From JAILZP01 sp037444185 (GTDB lineage: Bacteria > Bacillota > Desulfotomaculia > Desulfotomaculales > Desulfocucumaceae): a DNA stretch of 64,000 nucleotides. The notes under the pieces were generated by a model. It searched no databases. It worked only from the letters and a program-made list of their open reading frames with translations, and was not told the origin of the DNA. Made by a program: the position numbers and the translations under genes. Of the stretch, positions 58,736 through 64,000 are shown in pieces; within the stretch, counting starts at the first letter, position 1, and every line of letters begins with the position of its first letter. The stretch is from positions 26,745-90,744 of the forward strand of contig JBBIMW010000006.1 in assembly GCA_037444185.1 (NCBI GenBank), in the 5' to 3' direction.

Positions 58736-59713
58736 ATGCCTGCCAATTTAACACCGCAATACCACGCCGCCGAGGAAAACTATAAAAAAGCGTCCACCCC
58801 GGAGGAAAAGATCTCCGCCCTGGAAGAAATGCTGGCAGTCATACCAAAACACAAAGGAACTGAAAAACTCCAGGCCGAACTTAAAAAGAGGCTGTCCAGA
58901 CTCAGGGAGGAAAGCAGCAAGAAGGGAACAGCCAGGAGGTTTGACCCATTCCACATCGAAAAGCAGGGTGCGGGACAGGTGGTTCTCTTCGGCTTTCCCA
59001 ACACGGGAAAATCGTCTCTGCTGAACGCCCTTACCAGAGCCGGCGTCAAGGTGGCGGATTACCCTTTCACCACCACTCTTCCGGCAAGCGGCATGATACC
59101 GTACGAAGACGTTCTGATTCAAATGGTGGACCTGCCGCCCATCACCGCCGACATGTCTCCCCCTGGAATTTCGGGGGCGCTTTTGGGCGCCGATGCAATC
59201 ATGGTGGTTTTTGACGCCTCCTCGGACGAATGTCTGGATCAAACCAATGAAAGCGTCAACTTCCTTTTTAGAAAGAGAGTGGTCAGGGAGGAAACCGTTC
59301 CCGGAGCGAGAAACATACCCCGGGAACGGGTGCTGCTGCTTGGGAACCGCGTGGACCGGCCCGGAAGCAAGGAAAAAATAGAAATAATCAAGGAGCTCGG
59401 CCCGGGCGGAATAAGGCTTTTTACCGTCTCCGCCCTGACCGGCGAAAATCTGGAAGAACTGAAAACCATACTGTTTAAAACCCTGAATATTATCAGGATA
59501 TACAGCAAAATACCCGGCAGGGATCCGGACATGAAGGCTCCCTTCGTCATCAGGCGGGGTTCCACGGTACTGGACCTGGCCCAAAAAATTCACAAGGACC
59601 TGGCCAGCAGATTAAAATATGCCCGGGTGTGGGGATCCGCCAGATTTGACGGCCAGCCGGTGCCAAAAGACTATGTGCTGCAAGACCGGGATATAGTGGA
59701 GATTAATATGTGA
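58736..59713 (+). CDS. Obg/DRG-like GTPase with TGS domain
   Basis: 325 residues. N-terminal helical part (KKASTPEEKISALEEMLAVIPKHKGTEKLQAELKKRLSRLREES), G1 loop GFPNTGKSS near residue 85, G3 in the DLPP region, G4 NRVD, and a C-terminal TGS domain (VIRRGSTVLDLAQKIHKDLASRLKYARVWGSARFDGQPVPKDYVLQDRDIVEINM). The DRG group of Obg GTPases in archaea and some bacteria has this layout. Function in ribosome-related control is typical but unproven here. Runs convergent to tldD with a seven-base gap. Confidence 0.9.
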   Translation: MPANLTPQYHAAEENYKKASTPEEKISALEEMLAVIPKHKGTEKLQAELKKRLSRLREESSKKGTARRFDPFHIEKQGAGQVVLFGFPNTGKSSLLNALTRAGVKVADYPFTTTLPASGMIPYEDVLIQMVDLPPITADMSPPGISGALLGADAIMVVFDASSDECLDQTNESVNFLFRKRVVREETVPGARNIPRERVLLLGNRVDRPGSKEKIEIIKELGPGGIRLFTVSALTGENLEELKTILFKTLNIIRIYSKIPGRDPDMKAPFVIRRGSTVLDLAQKIHKDLASRLKYARVWGSARFDGQPVPKDYVLQDRDIVEINM

Positions 59714-59719
59714 CGGGTG

Positions 59720-61138
59720 CTATACTCTCCTGATTCTGCCATTCCCCCTGGACTGCACGGTTCCCCCCACCACAATGTTTTCTATCCACATGCTGGGCTG
59801 GGCGTCGCCAACCGGCACCCCCTGCCCGTCCTTGCCACAGGTTCCGATGGTATACCCCAAATCATTCCCGACCATTTTAATGCTCTTTAAAACCTCGGGG
59901 CCGTTGCCGGTCAACGTCGCCCCCCTGATCATGGGGCCTTTCTCACCGTCCAGTATTAAAAACCCCTCGGCCACATCGAAGACAAAATCCCCTGTGGTGG
60001 TGTTCACCTGTCCGCCCCCCATCTTGGTCACCAGCACCCCATGCCCGGCCTCCCTGATCAGCCGCTCAGGATCCTCCTTGCCCGGTGCGATATAGGTGTT
60101 CCCCATGCGGGGAATGGGTTTGTGCTGATACGACTCCCTCCTGCCGTGCCCGTTTGACTCTATCCCGTCCTTGAAAGCCGTCAGCCGGTCATAGAGAAAA
60201 TCCTCCAAAATACCGTTCTTAATCAAGGTCACCTCTCTGGACGGCACACCCTCATCATCAAAACTGTAAGAGCCGTACCTGTCCATGAGGGTGGCGTCAT
60301 CCACCACCGTCACCGACCCTGCGGCCACCATCTGCCCCTTCCTGCCGGCGTACACCGACAAACCCTTCTGCGCCAAGTCCGCTTCCAGGCCGTGCCCGCA
60401 AGCCTCGTGAACCATGGTTCCCCCGGCCTCACCGGCCATCACCACAGGCATCTTGCCCGAAGGAGCGGGTCTGGCCTTCAACATCTCCACCGCCCGGGAC
60501 GCCGCAGCCTCAGCCAAATCTTCAGGCCTGCTCCGTTCCAGCAGGTCGAACCCGGACATGCTTCCCACAGCTTCATACCCCGTCTGGATAGTTTCCCCCA
60601 TGGCGGCCACCACCTGAACCATCAGCCGCGTCCTGATGCGCTCGTCTTCCACATAGTCGCCCCTGCTGTTGGCTATGGTTACATTCTGGATTATATCCCC
60701 GTATCCCGCTATGACCTGCTTCACATATTCCGGGCTTACCGCCCTGGCGGCCCGGTCCGCCGACTCCACGGCACCCACCTTGCTCTCGGTCTTAACATAA
60801 TCCGGACGCAACCCGAAGTCAAATTCCACCAGGGGTTTGATCTCCCTCAAATCAATATTGTATTCCTTCTTTTTTCCCCGGGCGGCGTGGCTTACCACCT
60901 CCGCCGCCCGGGCCAGGCCACGGCGGGTAAGATCGTTGGTATAAGCATAGGCCGTAGAATCACCCGCCAACACCCTGATCCCGGCGCCAACATCCAGGCC
61001 GGAGTGCACCCTCTCGATTTTGCCTCCCTCACAGCCAATGCCGGTCACTTTCTTGCGTTCGATAAAAATATCGGCAAAATCACCACCGCCACCCAGGGCA
61101 ATTTCCAGGATTTCCTTGAGCACCTGTCTGTCGACCAA
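59720..61138 (-). CDS. tldD: Metalloprotease TldD
   Basis: 472 residues of the TldD/PmbA family. Zinc motif HEACGHGLEAD (HExxxH, near residue 250), GVPSREVTLIKNGILEDFLYDRLTA and the C-terminal beta-rich core. TldD works with TldE on unfolded peptides or microcin precursors. Start taken at TTG 61138, six bases after GAGGTG; an upstream in-frame ATG at 61219 adds 27 residues with no family match. No TldE partner gene in the window. Confidence 0.92.
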   Translation of the reverse strand: MVDRQVLKEILEIALGGGGDFADIFIERKKVTGIGCEGGKIERVHSGLDVGAGIRVLAGDSTAYAYTNDLTRRGLARAAEVVSHAARGKKKEYNIDLREIKPLVEFDFGLRPDYVKTESKVGAVESADRAARAVSPEYVKQVIAGYGDIIQNVTIANSRGDYVEDERIRTRLMVQVVAAMGETIQTGYEAVGSMSGFDLLERSRPEDLAEAAASRAVEMLKARPAPSGKMPVVMAGEAGGTMVHEACGHGLEADLAQKGLSVYAGRKGQMVAAGSVTVVDDATLMDRYGSYSFDDEGVPSREVTLIKNGILEDFLYDRLTAFKDGIESNGHGRRESYQHKPIPRMGNTYIAPGKEDPERLIREAGHGVLVTKMGGGQVNTTTGDFVFDVAEGFLILDGEKGPMIRGATLTGNGPEVLKSIKMVGNDLGYTIGTCGKDGQGVPVGDAQPSMWIENIVVGGTVQSRGNGRIRRV

Positions 61139-61337
61139 AACAATCACCTCAAAATTTGAGCATCCTGCTAATATTTTAAGCCCTTGCGATTTATTTGATA
61201 CTAATGCCGGAGTTTCCATGATCCCCCGTTCAAACGCGGTAAAACAACAAAATTTTTATGCAGTATTTATTGTGCAACATTACTTTTCCAGGAATATTAT
61301 GGTATAGGTCGCTCACTGAATTGTTTCCTCCAAATAC

Positions 61338-61359
61338 CGGGGACATACAAACCCCGGAC
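61338..61359. terminator. Hairpin in the tldD-lon gap
   Basis: CCGGGG-ACATACAAA-CCCCGG at about 61338-61359, followed on the plus strand by a T-run. It lies downstream of the minus-strand protease gene, where a terminator is expected, but its T-run is on the other strand, so direction is unclear. Confidence 0.4.
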
Positions 61360-61414
61360 TTTTTTTATAACGGCTGCACCCTGATCCGGGTACCGGGCGA
61401 TGAAGTTGCATTTT

Positions 61415-63856
61415 TTACTCCCGGCCCCGGTAGCAGCTGGAGTCGAGGGTTCCTCCAGCACCGCCGCCCCCGGTGGCGCCAAAGTCTTTCATACCTCTGG
61501 CATAGGCCGCCAGCCTGCTGTCCACCCTGCCGAACACCGTTCCCTCAGGGTACCGGCCGCTTTCGTCCGGCACCCCGGCCGGCACCCCTGTAAGCAGCTC
61601 TATGCCCTCCCCCACGGTGGAAACGGCATAAATGTGGAATTTGCCCTCGGCCACAGCCCGGCTCACCTCATGGTCAAGCATCAGGTTGTCGATATTCTGG
61701 ACCGGTATAATAACCCCCTGACGGCCGTTCAGTCCCCTTTCCCGGCACAGGTTGAAAAAACCCTCAATCTTCTCGGTAACTCCCCCAATGGGCTGTATCT
61801 CACCTTTTTGGTTCACCGAACCTGTCACCGCCAGACTCTGTAGGACGGGCAGCCCGGAAAGGCTGGAAAGTATGCAATACAGCTCCGCGCTGGAAGCACT
61901 GTCACCGTCTACACCTTCATACAGCTGCTCGAATGTAATCCTGGCGGACAAGCGCAGGGGTTTATCCTGGGCAAACTTTTCGCCCAAATATCCCACCAGA
62001 GTGAGGACCCCCTTGGTATGGACGCTTCCACTCATGTGGGATTCCCTCTCTATGTTCACCACACCTTCCTGGCCCATAAAGGTGCTGGCGGTGATTCTGG
62101 AGGGCCGGCCGAAGGAATAATCCCCCAAATCAATCACAGACAGGCCATTTATTTGCCCCACCACCTCACCGTCGGTGTCCACCATGATGAAGTCCCGGAG
62201 CATCAGTTCCTGCATCTTTTCCTCTATTCTGTTGGAACGATATATTTTTTCACCTATTGCCTTTCTGACGTGGGCCGACCCCACCAGGGGTGAGTTTTCA
62301 ATCTCGGCCCAGGCAGCAGCCTCATATACTACTTCAATAACCTCGTTAAACCTGGTGGAAAGCTTGTTCTGGTTTCCCGCCAGACGGGACCCGTATTCTA
62401 TCAGCTCGGCCAGCCCCGTTTTATCGAAATGCCTGAGATTTTCCCTGGCACACACCGCCCCCACGAAATCGGCATAATGGGCCAGGTTTTCCGGCGTCCG
62501 GGGCATCTCGGTGTCAAAGTCCACCTTCACCTTGAAAAACTTCTGAAAATCCTCGTCCAGGGCATACAGCAACCTGTATATTTGATAACTGCCCACCAGT
62601 ATCACCTTTAAGTTGAGGGGAATCGGCTCCGGCCTGAGAGACACCGTGGGGACCATGCGGTACTGCTCACCAATGTTCTCCACCACACACACCCTGTTTT
62701 TAAGAGCCCTTTTCAGGGTGTCCCAAACCCCGGGATCAGTGAGAACATCCCTGGCCTGCAGGACGAGAAATCCACCGTTGGCCCTGTGAATGGCCCCGGA
62801 CTTAATCATGGTGTGGTCGGTGCTCAGGGTACCCATCTGGGTGTTGTACTCTATCTTCCCGAACAAGTTATAATAGTTGGGACTATTTTCAAAAATCACC
62901 GGTGCGCCGCGGGTCTCCATGTTATTGACAAAAAGGTTCACCCGGTAACGGTCGAACAGATTCTGGCCGTCGCAGCTTATTGCCATCCCCGCTGAAGATT
63001 GCTTCATCAATTCCAGATTTCTGGCCACGTCGTCCAGTATCCCCTGCAGGTACTCCAGCACCCCTGGGTATTCCCCGTATTTCTCCTGCAACCTCTTAAC
63101 CAGCGGGCCGGCAGCCACCAGCACAATCTGTCTGTCAAGGTCGGCAATGTTCTGCTTGGTCTCCCTTTCCAGCTGACGGGTGAATACAAGTATATCCTCC
63201 AGCTTCTGCTGGAACATCCTCCCCTGCTTTTCCATTTCCTCCTGAACATCTCTGGGCAAAGCCTCATACTCGTCCACCGACAGTTTTTTCCCTTCCTTGA
63301 CGGGATTGAAGTAAAACCCGTTCGGCCCCTGCTTCAAAAGAAATCCTGCCTCGGCAGCTTCCCGCTTCAGCCCGTTGATGGATTTTTCAATTCCCTGCTC
63401 CAACCCCTGCATAATGGCGGCTTTCTTCTGCTCGTAATCCTCCCCTTCAAAGGCCTTGGGAATGGCCTTCCGCAGTTCCTTTACCAAGTCCTCAATATCT
63501 TTTTGCAATCCCTTGCCCGAACCCGGCGACATAGGCACTGCCCTGGGCTGATCCGGATTGGAAAAATTATGCAGGTAGCACCAGTCTTCCGGCACCTTTC
63601 CACCGGCAGCCTCCAGCATCAATATATCGTTTATATAAGTACTTTTGCCGGTTCCAGGAGGACCGGCCACATAAACATTGTATCCGGGGGCCCGCATGGT
63701 GACACCAAAATGCATCGCCCTGACGGCCCTTTCCTGGCCGATGAAGTCCTTCAGGGGCTGTACCTCCCCGGTGGTTTCACACCCCAGTTCTTCCGGTCTG
63801 CAGTGGCGCCGCAGTCTCTCCACCGGCACCCGGAGTCTCTCTTTCAATTCTGTCAT
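61415..63856 (-). CDS. Lon-like ATP-dependent protease (LonB/AAA_32 type)
   Basis: 813 residues. N-terminal AAA+ part with Walker A GPPGTGKSTY near residue 65, a long insertion (about 90-320) rich in charged helices, and a C-terminal Lon protease domain with the catalytic serine in GDSAS near residue 653 and lysine in GGVTEKIEGF about 45 residues later. This layout matches the AAA_32-plus-Lon_C proteins of Firmicutes, distinct from canonical Lon. Start is ATG 63856, after GGGGG; upstream in-frame codons to 63877 are unlikely. The C-terminal tail beyond the domain is glycine-rich. Probably degrades misfolded or regulatory proteins. Confidence 0.92.
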   Translation of the reverse strand: MTELKERLRVPVERLRRHCRPEELGCETTGEVQPLKDFIGQERAVRAMHFGVTMRAPGYNVYVAGPPGTGKSTYINDILMLEAAGGKVPEDWCYLHNFSNPDQPRAVPMSPGSGKGLQKDIEDLVKELRKAIPKAFEGEDYEQKKAAIMQGLEQGIEKSINGLKREAAEAGFLLKQGPNGFYFNPVKEGKKLSVDEYEALPRDVQEEMEKQGRMFQQKLEDILVFTRQLERETKQNIADLDRQIVLVAAGPLVKRLQEKYGEYPGVLEYLQGILDDVARNLELMKQSSAGMAISCDGQNLFDRYRVNLFVNNMETRGAPVIFENSPNYYNLFGKIEYNTQMGTLSTDHTMIKSGAIHRANGGFLVLQARDVLTDPGVWDTLKRALKNRVCVVENIGEQYRMVPTVSLRPEPIPLNLKVILVGSYQIYRLLYALDEDFQKFFKVKVDFDTEMPRTPENLAHYADFVGAVCARENLRHFDKTGLAELIEYGSRLAGNQNKLSTRFNEVIEVVYEAAAWAEIENSPLVGSAHVRKAIGEKIYRSNRIEEKMQELMLRDFIMVDTDGEVVGQINGLSVIDLGDYSFGRPSRITASTFMGQEGVVNIERESHMSGSVHTKGVLTLVGYLGEKFAQDKPLRLSARITFEQLYEGVDGDSASSAELYCILSSLSGLPVLQSLAVTGSVNQKGEIQPIGGVTEKIEGFFNLCRERGLNGRQGVIIPVQNIDNLMLDHEVSRAVAEGKFHIYAVSTVGEGIELLTGVPAGVPDESGRYPEGTVFGRVDSRLAAYARGMKDFGATGGGGAGGTLDSSCYRGRE

Positions 63857-64000
63857 GATCAAACCCCCGTTTGTCATCCGTTTGTCATCGCACTAAAAAA
63901 TAATACTGGATCAGACCGGCTTTTTCCTTTTTTTCTTTAATTACATAGTAGAGTAGGCCCTGGCATAACAACTTTAGGTAAGACCTATCAGTTGGCTCCC

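Noticed and set aside
1..64000. tRNA or rRNA genes, CRISPR arrays, insertion sequences, phage genes
   Set aside because: Read through for cloverleaf-type ends, spaced direct repeats and transposase or integrase motifs; none was seen. The only repeats are the short intergenic ones listed.

Overview
This window looks like the chromosome of a strictly anaerobic, moderately GC-rich Gram-positive bacterium, most plausibly a Peptococcaceae/Desulfotomaculum-Pelotomaculum type Firmicute. That is an inference from the gene set: two tungsten-type aldehyde:ferredoxin oxidoreductases, many 4Fe-4S proteins, a siroheme sulfite-reductase-like protein, TRAP uptake coupled to a CoA-transferase, acetate activation with an AcuA acetyltransferase, a LytS/LytTR pair, VanW and ComEA/ComEC. 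I saw no rRNA, tRNA, CRISPR array, phage gene or transposase.

Layout. 1-863: 3' part of a lipoprotein polysaccharide deacetylase. 908-8335 (minus): one long, tightly packed run from an aldehyde oxidoreductase through MoaD, a ModE-like regulator, MoaA, MoaC, a MOSC protein, a ThiF/E1-like protein and a second ubiquitin-like protein into tsaE-tsaB-rimI and a 48-residue membrane protein. A large stem-loop lies between the oxidoreductase and moaD. 8526-10190: dispersed repeat and two lipoproteins. 10227-13920 (minus): eight-cysteine protein, small sulfite-reductase-like protein, ComEC. 14106-21065 (plus): sigma-54 activator (CBS-PAS-PAS-AAA-Fis), three palindromic upstream sites, a -24/-12 promoter, then CoA-transferase and TRAP dctP-dctQ-dctM. 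21082-23982: short palindromic repeats, comEA, DUF421 and DUF2325 proteins, second copy of the dispersed repeat. 24134-31141 (plus): acetate block of IclR regulator, acyl-CoA synthetase, DUF485 protein, ActP-type symporter and acetyl-CoA synthetase; three shared operator-like sites lie in front of the regulator, the symporter operon and acs. 31225-33023 (minus): small membrane protein and a TauE-type exporter. 33424-38229 (plus): cytoplasmic molybdopterin oxidoreductase, four-cluster ferredoxin subunit and a NuoF/GltD-like flavoprotein, preceded by two CRP/FNR-type palindromes and followed by a convergent crp/fnr gene. 38935-42340: nitronate-monooxygenase-type flavoprotein, ferredoxin and a second aldehyde oxidoreductase. 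42351-47885: small unknowns and an RND efflux pair. 47967-53202 and up to 54518: third repeat copy, HIT protein, alr, nnr, acpS, LytTR two-component pair. 54798-64000: acuA with a cre-like site, VanW protein, PRC-barrel and TPR proteins, TGS GTPase, TldD and a Lon-like protease.

How it fits together. The window couples organic-acid uptake and activation (TRAP plus CoA-transferase under sigma-54; ActP plus Acs under a probable IclR regulon; AcuA as a likely post-translational switch on Acs) with low-potential redox enzymes (two aldehyde oxidoreductases, a cytosolic molybdoenzyme complex) and the pterin-cofactor genes they need. The most interesting items are regulatory: the sigma-54 enhancer array, the three-site acetate operator, the TGTCA-N6-TGACA sites, the AOR-moaD RNA structure, and a 125-bp repeat in three copies. 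Promoter, operator and terminator calls come from reading the sequence by eye and were not scored computationally.
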